A stretch of DNA of 64,000 nucleotides from Dermacentor variabilis (GCF_050947875.1 NC_134569.1:20125631-20189630), one strand, 5' to 3'. Shown: positions 37,290 to 48,699, counted from the stretch's first letter. Program-made: numbers and translations. Notes: a model not told the origin generated them from the sequence alone.

Positions 37290-38520
37290 ATTAGTTTTCC
37301 TCGTCCCGAATTACGGGACCAGGCCGCATCGGTGACAGAGAGCGATGGCGCGAAGAAGGCGAACGGCGGGTAATCAGCGTCGGGCGCGCTGTTGGCGACA
37401 TAGCCGACGGGGGGTCGCAATGAGGTCGGTTGGGCTGGCTGGTCACGGGTGGTGCGGCGCTAGGCGGCTGTGCATGATTACAAAAGCGTGCGCCGTGACC
37501 GGCGTAGCCCCACGCAAAACATATGGGCTGGTTGTAGGGAGTACACCATCGGTTTGCTGGGCAGGTCCCGTCCATGTCAGAGGACGCGTAGTACGAGGCT
37601 GTTGCTGATATGACTGCATGACGGGCTGCAGCCGAGGCCTAGCCACGACGTCGGCATAACAGAGAGGTATGCTTGGAGAGAGTGGCTGGGTCCGCGCGAC
37701 GACTTCAGCATAGCCGAGTAGTGCAGCCACCAGGACTTGTTGGGGTGGCACAACGACTTCAGCGTAGTTTACTGGTGCAGCAGCAGTAAGATGTTGGCGC
37801 TGGCCTGGAAAGATCTCGGCAATTCCATGCTCAGTCGCGCGGCGGAGCAGAGGCACACTATTCGAGGCGGGCTGTTGTATATGCGGTGGCTGAGTGAAGG
37901 TTATCAAGGAAAGCTGGCGCGCAACTTCCCCTCGGACGAACACTTTCATTCCTGCAAGCACTGCTGACTGGTCGGAGATGGTTGCCAAACCAGCAATGTG
38001 TTCGCCGCGCGATATAGGGCGACGTGTCAACGAGCGCTGCCTGCGTAGCTCATCGTAGCTTTGGCAGAGAGTGACGATGTCACTCACGAACTGAGGATTC
38101 TTCGCAGGTAGCATGTTGAAAGCATCGTCCTCGATACCTTTCATGACATGACGGATTTTGTCGGACTCCGTATAGTCGCGCTGACTCTCCTACACAAGTC
38201 CAGAAGATTTTCAATGTAGCTGGTAAATGATTCACCCGGCGGCTGTTCACGCTCTCGCAAACGCGATTCTGCACGCAGCTTGGCGACAAAACACAGCCAC
38301 TAAAGAGGTCTTGACCACGTCGGAAAATCGCGCTCATGCTTATTGCACCAAAGACTTGCCACACCCGCGAGATAGAAGGGCACGTTTCTCAGTTTGGCGG
38401 TGTCGTCCCATTTGTTGTGAGTGCTTACGCCCTCATATATTGTCAGCCAATCCTCCACGTTGGTGTTGTACGTGCCGCTGAACATGGCAGGGTCCATATG
38501 GCGAGGCACAAGGAACACAT
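37290..38520 (-). pseudogene. Ty3/gypsy gag with broken zinc knuckle
   Basis: The N-terminal part (38518-38300) reads MDPAMFSGTYNTNVEDWL and KLRNVPFYLAGVASLWC, the conserved gag helix region of this gypsy group. SFTSYIENLLDLC (38240-38200) follows in another frame, then the frame 38144-37443 with GIEDDAFNMLPAKNPQFVSD and a Pro/Gln-rich stretch holding three Y-A-E/D-V-V repeats. The zinc knuckle in 37575-37480 reads CFAWGYAGHGARFC: the second Cys of the CX2CX4HX4C motif is Trp. Gag would package element RNA. Frameshifts near 38300 and 38150 break it. Confidence 0.75.
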
Positions 38521-38788
38521 GACTGGCTGATAAGGCGCTTGAAGGGATAGAGCAGGGTGTGTTTGCTGGGATGCGTCTTCAGGCGTGGTAGAGCATACGG
38601 TACGGGATGGAAGACCCATGATTGATGTTGTAGACAGAAGTATCCTTCACCACTTATGAAGGTGTTCATTAGTCACCAGAGTTCGGGCTGTGCGTCAGAG
38701 CAGGGCACGCACTCTCAGAACGAGTGAGTTTTCCTGAGCAAAAGCGTCGGAGAGGATGGCCCGCTATAGCGTTCCTCTTAGTCGCTAC

Positions 38789-38955
38789 TATACATACATA
38801 CATACATACATACATACATACATACATACATACATACATACATACATACATACATACATACATACATACATACATACATACATACATACATACATACATA
38901 CATACATACATACATACATACATACATACATACATACATACATACATACATACAT
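38789..38955. repeat. (ATAC)n tetranucleotide microsatellite, about 167 bp
   Basis: Near-perfect TACA repeats, producing spurious Met-Tyr-Val-Cys and Ile-His-Thr-Tyr frames. It bounds the 5' side of the gypsy leader. Confidence 0.97.
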
Positions 38956-41757
38956 AGGATGCATACGTCGCAAGAGCAGTCAACGTTCGCAGTAGAACAC
39001 GCATGTGATTCACCACAACCGTTCTTTGCCAAGCCAAACGCGCTTCGCATTACGCAAGTGTCAATTACAGTTGAGTATATAGTTTTGCACTTTAGGCATG
39101 AGCGCTTCGGGGTCCACATTCTAAAGAAAGCGTTCTGTTACGAAAGAGGGTTTCATCCCTTGGCTGGCTTTCCGGCAAGAGCCAATATAGTGATAGCATT
39201 CTGTGTGATAGCAGGACAATCACTGCGGCAATGGCCGATGGCGAACCGCATTTTACGTAAGTGATGTTCGTGAATACGTGCTCAGATGACGCCATTTCGT
39301 TGTGCCTACAATGCCACTAACCAACCGGCACTGATACTACCTATAAACAAATTTGCACGCACCATTTAAAGCGTTGTCGATGCCATCTCACACCTTCCCC
39401 ACTACTGCACGGCTTTAGAGAAGCGGAGAACAGATTGATCGACAGTGTGGGTCCCTCCATATTTCTTTCGCATTCGCTTACGATTCGGCCTTATAGCCCC
39501 ACACAAAGACATTTGCTCGTCGGCTTGCCTCCACATCGAGGCGCAAGCAGCCGCCTATCAGATGCTTGTCGATTGCATCTCATTTCACGGTGGTGACCCG
39601 TGATGTAAGTCCCTGTTACTTTCTTTCTTTGGTTTACTCAGGACAAATTCGTTGACGTGCATGGACAGACAGTGCATGTTCACCCTGGTATTGCACCTGT
39701 CGACAGAGGATTGAGGCCTATGCGGTGTTCGTAAGGATTAGTTTGCCCCGCACCGATTCCACGGCGTTCCAGCTCATTTTGTGACCAAGCACGTGCGTTC
39801 TGTGCTTCTGTCGCGCAGGGACTGATAAAGGTTTCGCAGTGTTCGATGGGTTTGCATTTGTGTTTCGAGACATCCGCCCCCGAATAAAACGCGCCATTTT
39901 TGTTCCTTTTATTTACTTCAGCTGTCCGCAATGGCATAGGCGCCGCTGGCCCGCAATGGCCAAGTCGGGAACGGGAAAACAAATAAGGAAAATGCGAGCT
40001 ACATAGTTGTTGCGAACTCTCGGGGCTCGGCGAGCTATATTTATGAGAGCAAGTACGCGGAGGAATGTTGCGGTCGTAAGTATCGCTGTACGAGCACTCG
40101 GTCAATGAGCTCAACGACGTCACAGAAAGGTCGAGACGATTCGATGAACAAGCCAGCGGTGAGGTTTCGTGAGCTAATTCTTTTGCAAGATCGCAATCAT
40201 CTGAGTTCATTCTCCTTTTTATATTCAGAATATATATATATATATTTGTCCCTTTGCTAGCGTGTGGTGCCTTCCCTCCTTTCGGTGTCCCAACCAAACT
40301 CTATGCCTTGTTCACAATGCAACAGATTATTTTCCCGCACTATCAATAACACATTTGTTCACGAATGGAAAGTTTGGAGTCAGCCTCACCTTTTTTTCCC
40401 CCTTGAAGGCATCCGTTACAAAAAAAATTCCAAAATATTTTTAATTTTCGCAAGACGACATGCTATTGGCAGTGTGGCCAAATCTTGCAGACCGGCCGCT
40501 TTGGGGTCAACAGTGTTTGCACCATAGCTGGAAAGACAGATGACACGTGGGCACCGCGAATAAAGACGACCTAAACGCTCCGCGCAACCTGTAGGGATCC
40601 CGAACATGCATTGCGACGCCCGACGAGGGTATCTGTATTTGGGGAAACATGACCATGCACAAGCAATCAAGCGCAAGACGTTGTACGCGTAGAGTTTACT
40701 AAAGGCTCGCTTGTGTGAAGACGACGCGTCGCACTGGCGCTAATTTTTATGAGCGGAACGCTGCACTAGAACACGTGACGTAGGCGACAAAAACACTGGC
40801 AGCTTTTGCACAGATGGTCGGGTAAAAAATTGGCTGTAGCCAATTGTAAATCCTTGACGCGAGCATTCTGCCCAACTCTAATTAACCAACGGAAAACTTA
40901 GCTGTTAGATCACTTTGTGGGAATGTTTCTGAACTCGGCTCATAACTTCATGATCGACAACTTGCATTTTTCGTGTTTGTTAATGCGTAACAATCATTTG
41001 CAATCAATTTGAAGAAACCACTCTGCTAAAACTCGGTCCCCTGCGATGCAAGGCTTGAGACATGACCTCTTCACTATATACAATTTCTATAGACGTTCAT
41101 GGATGACGGAGACACTAGTCCCGCGGATAACAGCACGCACTTCCATTGGAGACCGCGTTTTCTGCACACGTCTGTCTGCCATCGTGATTTGTACTCAACC
41201 TCGGGCATGCCGGTCTGCTGCGACTCTCTTCGGCGCTCTGCGCATGCGCCAACCTTCCTCCGCTGACGCTCCCCCCGTCGTTGAACCAGCAACGGGCTTG
41301 GCTTTTCATGGCGTTTGTTTGTTTCACCTGGTGTACCATCTTCTCTTAAAAAAATGACGAAACTTACTTTCCGATCATCCCTCCTATATACAACTGCGAT
41401 TCCGCATGCGTTCGAACTCTGCCGTGATCGCTGCCGTGATAAGCAAGCTCGTTTATCAACTTCAAGGCAGTCATGGTACGGGAGCACGCCTGTTGCTGTT
41501 CAGAAACTCTGCCGTAGCCCAAGCGGCAGGCACCAGCGTATCTTGTAGGAATCTGAAATAGCGGGAACGCCGTCTGGCCAGTGCCGAATGCCCGTGTACG
41601 TACCTGTTTCAACGCAATGGCGTTGAGGGGCCCGTGTCGCAGAAAATCGGGCGCCGGCGGCTATCCATGAGAAATAAACGTCCCGATCCACGCAGGGCCT
41701 CCGCGTGGTGCAAAGGCGTTACTGAACTAATTCGATTTCTGAAAGTAAAATGCGTTA
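38956..41757. other. Long intergenic stretch, nothing recognised
   Basis: 2.8 kb with no recognised protein, SINE or LINE. A 205-codon minus frame (40297-39680) has ordinary composition without a motif and runs through an (AT)n run at 40227-40245. An AATTGGCTGTAGCCAATT palindrome lies near 40830-40848. Confidence 0.4.
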
Positions 41758-41955
41758 GAAGGAAGGAAAGGAAGAAAAAAGTGGAGAAGGAAGGCAGGGA
41801 GGTTAACCAGTTTAGCCTAACCGGTTTGCTGCCCTACACATGGGAGCGGGATGGGGGGATGAAAGATGGGAGGAGATAGAGAGAGAGAGCACATAACACA
41901 GCAACCACATCGTCAGTTACAGTCCGTCACTCTTGCGCGCTACGTGACATCACTG

Positions 41956-42905
41956 TCACAGCCGCTTGTCCAAGCCCGTATCCTTCATAAACCGAAGTAG
42001 TCCCTTCGTCGCCTTCAGCTGCGATGTCTTCTGTCGGCGATATGTGAAAATGGTTGCAACTGGCAATGGTCTATTGTCCAGGTGCGCTAGAACGGACGCC
42101 ATGGACTGTCTCTGAACATTATATTCAGGACAGTCGCACAGAATGTGTTCCAGCGTCTCCTCGCAAAGACAGGCATTGCAGAGAGCGTTGTCGGCCATTG
42201 CAATGCGAAACGAGTAGTATTTCGTGAAGGCCACCCCTAGCCATAAGCGATAAAGCAGGGTCGCCTCACTTCGGCGGAGTCCAGTTGGCATACAGAGATG
42301 CATCAATGAGGGCAGGTCGTGTTAATGATTGCTGCGGTTGGTCTGGCTGCTTGGAGTGCACCATATAGAGAGCGTGATCTCCCGTGCAAGCACTTGAATT
42401 CTGCTGGCTGCGTCGGACCGTCAAAGTGGTATGGCCTCTTCCTGTGTGTCTTCAAGAGCTGTCCGAACGGCTTTATGGGCGTCTTCATTGCCTATGACGC
42501 CGCAGTGACTTGGCAGCCACTGAAATGTCACGTTATGTCCTTTCTCATGTGATGTATGGAGTAGGCATCTAATATCGAGCACGAGCTGTTCGAATGGCCC
42601 GCGACGCAGAGCTGATAGCACAGATTGTAGGGCTGCCTTTGAGTCACTGAAAATTTACCATTGTCGAGGTGGTTCCCGATTGACGAAACAAAGTGCAGCG
42701 CGAAGAGCAGCTAGTTCCGCAGATGCAGATGTCGTTGGGTGGTCAGTCCTAAAGCTGATGGTAATACCTCTTGCTGGGACGACCACAGCACCGGACGAAC
42801 ACTGGATGTTTGTGGAACCATCAGTATAAATATGTGCACTGTCCGCGTACCTCTCGTGCAGAAGAAGCAGAGACAGTTATTTCAGCACAGGCGACGACAG
42901 CTTAG
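41956..42905 (-). pseudogene. RNase H and Cys-rich C-terminus of the I-like LINE
   Basis: Minus-strand blocks are HIYTDGS (about 42840, first Asp), AELAALRAAL (about 42710, Glu), a degraded SDSKAAL, then the frame 42621-42421 with FQWLPSHCGVIGNEDAHKAV, in which the last catalytic Asp (usually N-E-D-A-D) is His. The frame 42306-41956 gives RRSEATLLYRLWLGVAF and CNACLCEETLEHILCDC, the C-terminal Cys/His cluster, ending DTGLDKRL and a stop at 41956. In a live element it would degrade template RNA. Here it is split by frameshifts near 42420 and 42305. Confidence 0.83.
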
Positions 42906-43271
42906 AATTTTTTCAGATTCCTGGTACGCTGAGATGGACTGTGGGGCTGACGAGGCACCAAGGGGGTATCGATGGTTTAGATGCAGCGGTGAAGCCCGAG
43001 GGAAGTTTGTCGTTGTACTTGACGATAGTTTTAGAGAATGATGCTTGGTGCCTGTCTGAAGGTAGTGTTGCAAGGTGGTGATAGGGGACACGTGCAAAAT
43101 GTCTGATATGCATTCTCAGGGCTTCCACCGTGGTGTGAGTTTGCATTGGATGGTCCCGAGCAATCGCAATGGTTCACTCAGTTGACGCGCATCTGGGCAA
43201 GCCAAGACAAACTCCGAGTGCTTGAGCTTGTGCTGCCTGCAGAACACGAATATTTGTCTTGCAGGTGTTGT

Positions 43272-44388
43272 TCAGTACAGGTAGACTGCATCTTCAAAAC
43301 CGAGAAAGAGAGCTCTGTAGAGTCTCAGCATTGCGTCTACTGACATCCCCCAAGTCTTTCCTGTGAAGTATTTAAACAACTGGGAGGTTGCTGTTAGGCG
43401 CCGTTTCATGTAGGCCACGTGCGGGCTCCAACTGAGGTCTCGGTCGATAGTTACGCCAAGAAATCTGTGGGTTCTGACATAGGAAATGGTCCGCCCATTG
43501 ATTGAGATGACATAAGGCGTCATTGGTTTGCGAGTAAATGCCACTAGGGCGCATTTTCTGGCGATATGCTCAGACCTTGTTCACACAAGTAGCTCGCTGT
43601 CAAAGTAGCCGCTCTTTGAAGCCGTGCACGTATCTGAGGACGTGTGACTGCCGAAGTCCAGACACAGATGTCGTCTGCGTATATTGAAATTTTGGTGGTA
43701 GTTGGCAAGTGTTCAGCAAGTCCAATAAGAGCAACGTTGAATAGCGTCGGGCTGCGAGCACCACCTTGAGGAACGCACCTGCTCGTATAGTGTCGCGTAG
43801 TTGGGCCATCGTCAGTTAACACATAGAATGATCTTGCAGATAGGTAACTTGCAATCCACAAAAATACTCGACCACCTAGGCCAACCGTCACAAGAGCGTA
43901 GCGTATGGCTATCGTATGCCCCCTTTTACATCTAAGAATAAAGCTGCAGATAAACGTTTACGGGACCTTTCGTGCTGGACATATGAAACGAGATCAACTA
44001 CATTGTCGATGGAAGAGCGGTCACGTCGGAAACCAGCCATGGAATTCGGATAAATATTGTAGTATTCAAGGTACCATTCCAGGCAACCAAGGATCATCCG
44101 TTCCATTATCTTTCCTACGCAGCTGGCCAACGCTATTGGGCGGTAAGAGGTGAGCTCTAGCGGGGATTTGCCCTGCTTCAAGATTGGCACCAGGCGGCTC
44201 CCTTTCCATTCGTCAGGAACATTTCCCTCCTGCCATGAGGTGTTGTAGCGACTCAATAGTGCTATCCGTGCGAATTCTCCGAGATAGTACAAGGCTGGGT
44301 ATGATATACCATCTGGACCCGGAGATGATGAGCGCCTGCAGAGAGCTAGTGCCGCCTCCAGCTCCTCCATTGTAAAAGGAAGGTCCAT
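43272..44388 (-). pseudogene. Reverse transcriptase of the I-like LINE
   Basis: The frame 44388-43909 has MDLPFTMEELEAALALCRR, SSPGPDGISYPALYYL, LTSYRPIALASCVGKIMER and MAGFRRDRSSIDNVVDLVSY; motif A near AALFLDVKGG has its Asp. The frame 43891-43544 continues with FYVLTDDGPTTRHY, GARSPTLFNVALIGL (motif B, Arg for the usual Val) and ISIYADDICVWTSA (motif C intact). The frame 43544-43272 has YVRTHRFLGVTIDRDLSWSP and FKYFTGKTWGMSVDAM. The junctions at 43900 and 43544 are frameshifts. This is the most complete I-like RT here. Confidence 0.87.
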
Positions 44389-44646
44389 GCGGCAGTCACG
44401 GGAATGGGGGACGTCATCTCGGGCTGGAGGATCTGGACGTGTCGCTTGGTCTGCTATCCGCGCACAAAAGTCTTCTGCGACATCGATGTCTTGCCGCCCT
44501 TGGAAAAGCGCGAGCGCCTTGAATGGAAAACGCTATTCCGGAAGGCAACTCAGACTTTGCACCGTTTTCCAAATGTGAGACAGCGGCTTGCGGGGGTCGA
44601 GTGTCTGGCATAACGTTGCCCAACGTTCAGACGCTAATCTATCCAT

Positions 44647-44905
44647 TCAACGCTGAATCATCTTTTGTATCCTCCTGGCTGCCCTAAGGTCATGGATTGA
44701 TTTTGTACGCCGATATCGACGTTCCGCCCGGCGACTAAGTGCGTGAAGTCCCTCTAATTCTATGTAGAAGTCGTTTCGCGTGTAAGTGATCGTCAGCATG
44801 CGAGTGGCGTTTCGCATCGTATTTTTAATTGTTTGTTCTAACCCAGAGGGTAGGCCCTCACTGCAGGCATCTTCCATATCAGATTTGAAGTTGGCCCATT
44901 GAATC
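44647..44905 (-). pseudogene. Linker upstream of the I-like RT
   Basis: The frame 44877-44647 is charged and helical: LEQTIKNTMRNATRMLTITY and LHALSRRAERRYRRTKSIHD. The residues before its Met (IQWANFKSD) are still in frame to about 44900, showing that the element's 5' truncation lies there. This is the segment between endonuclease and RT in such LINEs. The intervening piece 44640-44400 is frameshifted. Confidence 0.7.
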
Positions 44906-45400
44906 GTCCGAATGGTATTCCGTGGGCCAGATCTGGACTCTTGGGGATAAGGGATGATTTGCTAACCGTGCCTGTGATGATTAGTTCTTTTCTTGAATGT
45001 GTATGGGTTTCTTTTAAGTATTCTTCAACTGATGTAATTATTGGTGCTGTTTACCGTCCCCCTAATATGAATGATGGTTTTTCGTCTGAATTTCATCGAA
45101 TTCTGTGTGAAATATGTACGCGTTTCTCTAACTGTACATTACTCATATTTGGAGGCTTCAACTTCCCTACTATAAACTGGTTCTCACAATCCGTCACAGC
45201 GAGTGAAACTGAAGCTAACATGTTTCTTCAGTCATGTCTTGATTTTTCACTCGCACAACTTATTACCAATCCCACTCGTCGCACATCGTGTACTGCCAAC
45301 ATTATTGATTTAATATGAACGAATAATCCCGATATTTGTTCAGACATTATTCATCAAGATGGCATTTCGGATCATGACGTAATAACAGGACGCATTACCG
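44899..45400 (+). pseudogene. CR1 endonuclease, C-terminal half
   Basis: Frame 44899-45318 contains SGLLGIRDDLLTVPV, VWVSFKYSSTDVIIGAVYRP and LLIFGGFNFPTINW, where the usual G-D-F-N active-site block has Asp replaced by Gly. It stops at 45316-45318. The next frame, around 45350-45380, gives the final ISDHDVIT block with Asp-His. The N-terminal half with the catalytic Glu is missing. Residues before about SGLLG at the left come from the junction. Confidence 0.78.
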
Positions 45401-45504
45401 GTTCCTTTAATGAAAAGAAAACTACTATTAAACAAATAAGATGTTACAACAGAGCTAACCATGAAAAAATAAATTCCGAATTCGATTATTTCACCACCCA
45501 GTCC

Positions 45505-46029
45505 ATGAATGGATATTTATTGCGCACTGATGAGCAGAATCGGGATTTATTGAAGAGTACTTTTCATAAACTTGTTGATGACTTCGTTCCACTTATGACC
45601 ATCCGATGTAGCAGCAGTGCACCGTGGTTTAATCAGAAGTTACGACGTATGAATAATAAGAAAAAGCGATTTTACCGGCAGGCACTAAAAATTGGTCTTC
45701 TAACCATGTGGGACAAGTATAAGAAATGCGACAAGGACTACCAGTCACTCCTAAAATCCATTCGACGCCAGTTTTTCAATCACGACCTATCATCTCTGCT
45801 AACCAACAACCCTCGTAAGTTCTGGCGCATCATAAATCCTAGCTTTCATCCTGACATTTTGCTTACCGACTGTAACGGCGTCATAATTAATGAGTCTGAA
45901 TGTGCTCCGGTTTGTAATGACAACTTTTCATTAGTATTCACCAAAGAAGACATTAGCTCATCCCCTGACTTAAATACGATCCATGACATTTGCATGCTTG
46001 AAATTGTGATTAATGAAACAGGTATCTAA
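45505..46029 (+). pseudogene. CR1 ORF2 linker region
   Basis: The 174-codon frame carries SAPWFNQKLRRMNNKKKRFY, KKCDKDYQSLLKSIRRQFF and NPRKFWRIINP, the conserved linker between endonuclease and RT of CR1 elements. The frame stops at 46027-46029. Confidence 0.75.
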
Positions 46030-46149
46030 GCTTTATTAAACAAGCTTAAAATTACTAGAAGTTCGGATCACCTCAGCTTTAACAATAAGATACTTAAGAG
46101 TACATCTCAAAGCATTTGCGCTGTGTTGTCCTGTTTGTTTTCGCAATAA

Positions 46150-47604
46150 TTGTCACATGGACTAATTCCTAATGACTGGCGGATAGCCAAAATAATACCT
46201 ATATTTAAATCAGGTGAGCGTTCCTCTCCATTGAACTACCGACCAATCTCGTTAACCAGCACCGTTTGTAAACTTCTTGAGCATATCATTCACAGCCAAG
46301 TCATTAACTACCTCAAAGATCATAACATTATTTTCCATTATCAGCACGGTTTCCGCAAGGGATTTTCATGAGACAATCAACTAGCTGGCTTCGTTAACGA
46401 CTTACAATTGTCGCTTGACGCGGGCTTTCAGGTCGACGCAGTGTTTCTAGATTTTTCAAAGGCTTTCTATCGGGTTCCTCATCACAGAGTTCTACTGAAA
46501 CTAGCACAGCTTAACATGCACCCTAACGTGCTCGCTTGGATTAAGGACTTCCTGTCATCTAGAACACAGTTCACCTCGGCTAATAACTCTAATTCGTCCT
46601 CTACTTACGTGACATCTGGTGTACCACAAGGAAGTGTGCTCGGACCTTTGCTTTTTTTAATCTACATTAATGATTTACCTGCCTGTGTAACATCTAGAAT
46701 TCGACTTTTCGCTGATGACTGCGTAATTTACCGTAACATTACTAGTGACAGTGACCGCCAATCCCTACAATCGTATCTCAACGCAGTAAGCTTATGGTGT
46801 TCATCCTGTTTAATGTCATTAAACGTTTCTAAAACAAAACAGATATCTTTCACTCGTCGCACAAATCGCATTCCAACCACTTATATTCTTAACGACAATA
46901 CTGTAGAACTAACAGCAACATACAAGTACCTTAGTGTGCACCTTCAGTTTGACCTATCATGGCATCACCATATCGACCTCAGCCTAGCGTCTGCTAACCG
47001 CTCACTTGGTCTTCTCAAACGCAACCTCAGACACGCCCCTATGCACCTTAAAAAACTGGCTTATATAACTCTAATACGCCCTAGACTCGAATATACTGCG
47101 GCCATCTGGGACCCCGAGCAAGCCTACGTCATCAATAACATCGAATCCTTACAGAACCGCGCTGTTCGCTTCATATTTTCAGACTACTCACCCTTCACAA
47201 GTGTTACAGCATTAAAAAGACGTGCCGAACTGGAATATTTGTCATATCGCAGCAAACTTGCTCGTTTAACACTTTTCCATAAACTTTATCACCACCCCTC
47301 CCTTCGAAGTGATTTGTTTCAGTCAGCTCATGCCATCTTTCCATGCCGTGATCATTGTTTCAAAATTAAACGTGTGAAGTGTCATTCCTCGTCTTACGCC
47401 AATTCATTCATTCCCCGTACTATCATCGAATGGAATAATTTACCATCAGCCATCGCCACAGAAACTGACATAAAATTCCAAGAGTTTCTTCGCTGTGACG
47501 GAAATGTGAAAAATTTGCTGTTTTTGTTTGTGTTAATTTTTTTCTTTTCGTGTTATGCCTTATGTTTCATTACAGTTATTACCGAAATGTATCCCGTTTA
47601 TTAA
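46150..47604 (+). pseudogene. CR1 reverse transcriptase and C-terminal region
   Basis: Frame 46150-46371: GLIPNDWRIAKIIPIFKSG, NYRPISLTSTVCKLLEHIIH and QHGFRKGFS, ending in a stop. Frame 46408-47604 (398 codons): motif A AVFLDFSKAFYRVPHHR (first Asp present; the later F-D is F-Y), motif B SGVPQGSVLGPLLFLIYIND, motif C RLFADDCVIY, KYLSVHLQFDLSWHHHI, then the C-terminal YTAAIWDPEQAYVINNIESL, KRRAELEYLSYRSKLARLTL and RTIIEWNNLPSAIA blocks. The last residues (Leu/Phe-rich) resemble the hydrophobic tails of this family. Only one stop separates the two frames, so this is the best preserved CR1 RT in the window. Confidence 0.87.
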
Positions 47605-47692
47605 AAGCTGTATCGCACCCCCCCCCCCCCTATGTAATACCCTCTCCTGGAGGGCCTTTAGGGGTAACGTGAATAAATAAATAAATTCTTCA

Positions 47693-48527
47693 TGATTTAT
47701 CGCATACTTCTGAGGAACGTCTTCAACGCTTACTGGCAAGGGGGCTGCGAGTATGTCTTGGGGTTCCGCAGGCTACCTCGAGTTCTCTAGTGATTGCTGA
47801 ACCTCGTCACCGATCATTTCCAGGTCATACAAACGGTCGAAACATGCCGAGATAATTATCACACCTTAACCCAACACGAGAAGCATCCATTAAACCTCGC
47901 GCTTAGCGAACGAAACAAAAGCAAAATTCAGGATGTTGTTCAAGAACATAAATTACCAGAATTATTACCAAGATTTGAATTATGCAAGGTGGATGTTAGT
48001 TACCCTCCTTGGATGTTAACAAGTCCTGAAATATAGTTATTGGTTGACGGGATTATATCTAAGAGAGGCATGTTCACGGTAGCCGCACTGCAGCAACTGG
48101 CACTCTTCCAAATTTACTCATTATATCCCCAGTACATCCACGTATATACAGACGGTTTGTGTCAAAAAATTCCTCAACTTCAGCATTTGTCATTCCACAT
48201 TAGGCGCTAGAGCAAACATTTATTATCCCGAGAGACATCTTCCACGATGGCAGGATTGTTTGCAATCCGTGGGCTTTGCATTTCATAACATCAGAAAAGA
48301 ATTCGTAAGAATGGGTTATATTTAGCCATTCGCAAGCCACTCTCACATTACTTCAAGGCAATAAGAAAAATTCTTTGAACACTTTTCTATTGTATTACAC
48401 CTAAAGAACATACAAAAACAAACGCAATGAATCACGTAATTCCATTCCGACGGATACCCGGGCACTGCAATATTCCTTGTAATACTGCAGCGGAGGCGTC
48501 TGCGAATCCGGCGCACCATAACGCAGA
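47693..48527 (+). mobile_element. RNase H-type LINE fragment, part 1
   Basis: Starting immediately after the CR1 tail, the plus strand reads LQRLLARGLRVCLGVPQAT, the post-RT spacer (frame 47794-48036 with LTQHEKHPLNLALSERNKS and FELCKVDVSYPPWM), then YIHVYTDGLC (first RNase H Asp, near 48145) and, after a disrupted stretch, FRRIPGHCNIPCNTAAEASA (48445-48510), the His block of RNase H. The element is 5'-truncated after the RT and interrupted at 48528 by a long palindrome. Its C-terminus resumes at about 48700. Confidence 0.75.
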
Positions 48528-48645
48528 GTAGTAAAGGCAAGGCGCAGAAGACCAGAAAGAAGAACACAAACGACAGGACCGGCGCCGGTCCTGTCGTTTG
48601 TGTTCTCCTTCTTGAGTCCTGGTCTTCTGCGCCTTGCCTTACTAC
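48528..48645. repeat. Long hairpin, about 57-61 bp arms, inserted in a LINE
   Basis: Left arm 48528-48584 and right arm 48585-48645 are near-complementary (GTAGTAAAGGCAAGGCGCAG against CTGCGCCTTGCCTTACTAC), with a perfect GGACCGGCGCCGGTCC centre and a small mismatch zone. Just to the right GAACCAACTAGCCC follows. The apex word GACAGGAC and this flank match the hairpins at 19027-19153 and 62409-62535. It separates RNase H from the Cys-rich C-terminus of the host LINE, so it is an insertion. Confidence 0.85.
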
Positions 48646-48699
48646 TTCAAGCATGAACCAACTAGCCCAAGCAAGAGTTTTACTTGAGCAAATAACACA

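Larger units (their letters stand above)
31400..38788 (-). mobile_element. Ty3/gypsy LTR retrotransposon, decayed, with nested LINEs
   Basis: On the minus strand the domains come in Ty3/gypsy order: gag (38520-37290), protease (37210-36690), RT (36690-35788), RNase H (35327-34800), the integrase zinc domain (34520-34384) and integrase core (32037-31400). Two LINEs interrupt it: 34383-32038 (inside integrase) and 35773-35342 (between RT and RNase H). Every module has frameshifts or stops. There is no env-like frame. The leader (38520-38788) is bounded by an (ATAC)n microsatellite and no 5' LTR was recognised beyond it. Confidence 0.85.
41758..44905 (-). mobile_element. RNase H-type (I-like) LINE, longest copy in window
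   Basis: On the minus strand it runs from the endonuclease-RT linker (44905) through a complete RT, thumb, spacer, RNase H and C-terminal Cys cluster to the 3' UTR (GGGCAGCAAACCGGTTAGG, CTGGTTAACCTCCCTGCC) and a TTCC-rich tail at 41790-41758. Frameshifts divide it into about eight frames, but most motifs are readable. The 5' end abuts the 5' end of the CR1 element on the opposite strand. The endonuclease is missing. Confidence 0.88.
44915..47688 (+). mobile_element. CR1-type LINE, 5'-truncated in the endonuclease
   Basis: It runs from the middle of the endonuclease to a 3' UTR with CTCTCCTGGAGGGCCTTTAG and an (AATA)n tail at 47672-47688. Domains are endonuclease (44930-45320), linker (45505-46029), RT (46150-47100) and C-terminal region (47100-47604). 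It has a C-run at 47618-47631 and a handful of stops, fewer than the CR1 at 27000-28978. Its 5' end is adjacent to the truncated 5' end of the opposite-strand I-like LINE. Confidence 0.88.

Noticed and set aside
38789..38955. Possible CRISPR-like array because of regular repeats
   Set aside because: The unit is 4 bp with no spacers; it is a eukaryotic microsatellite.
38669..39119. Met-Tyr-Val-Cys rich frames
   Set aside because: These are translations of the (ATAC)n microsatellite.
39680..40297. A 205-codon minus-strand frame
   Set aside because: It crosses an (AT)n tract, has no recognised domain and no supporting context.
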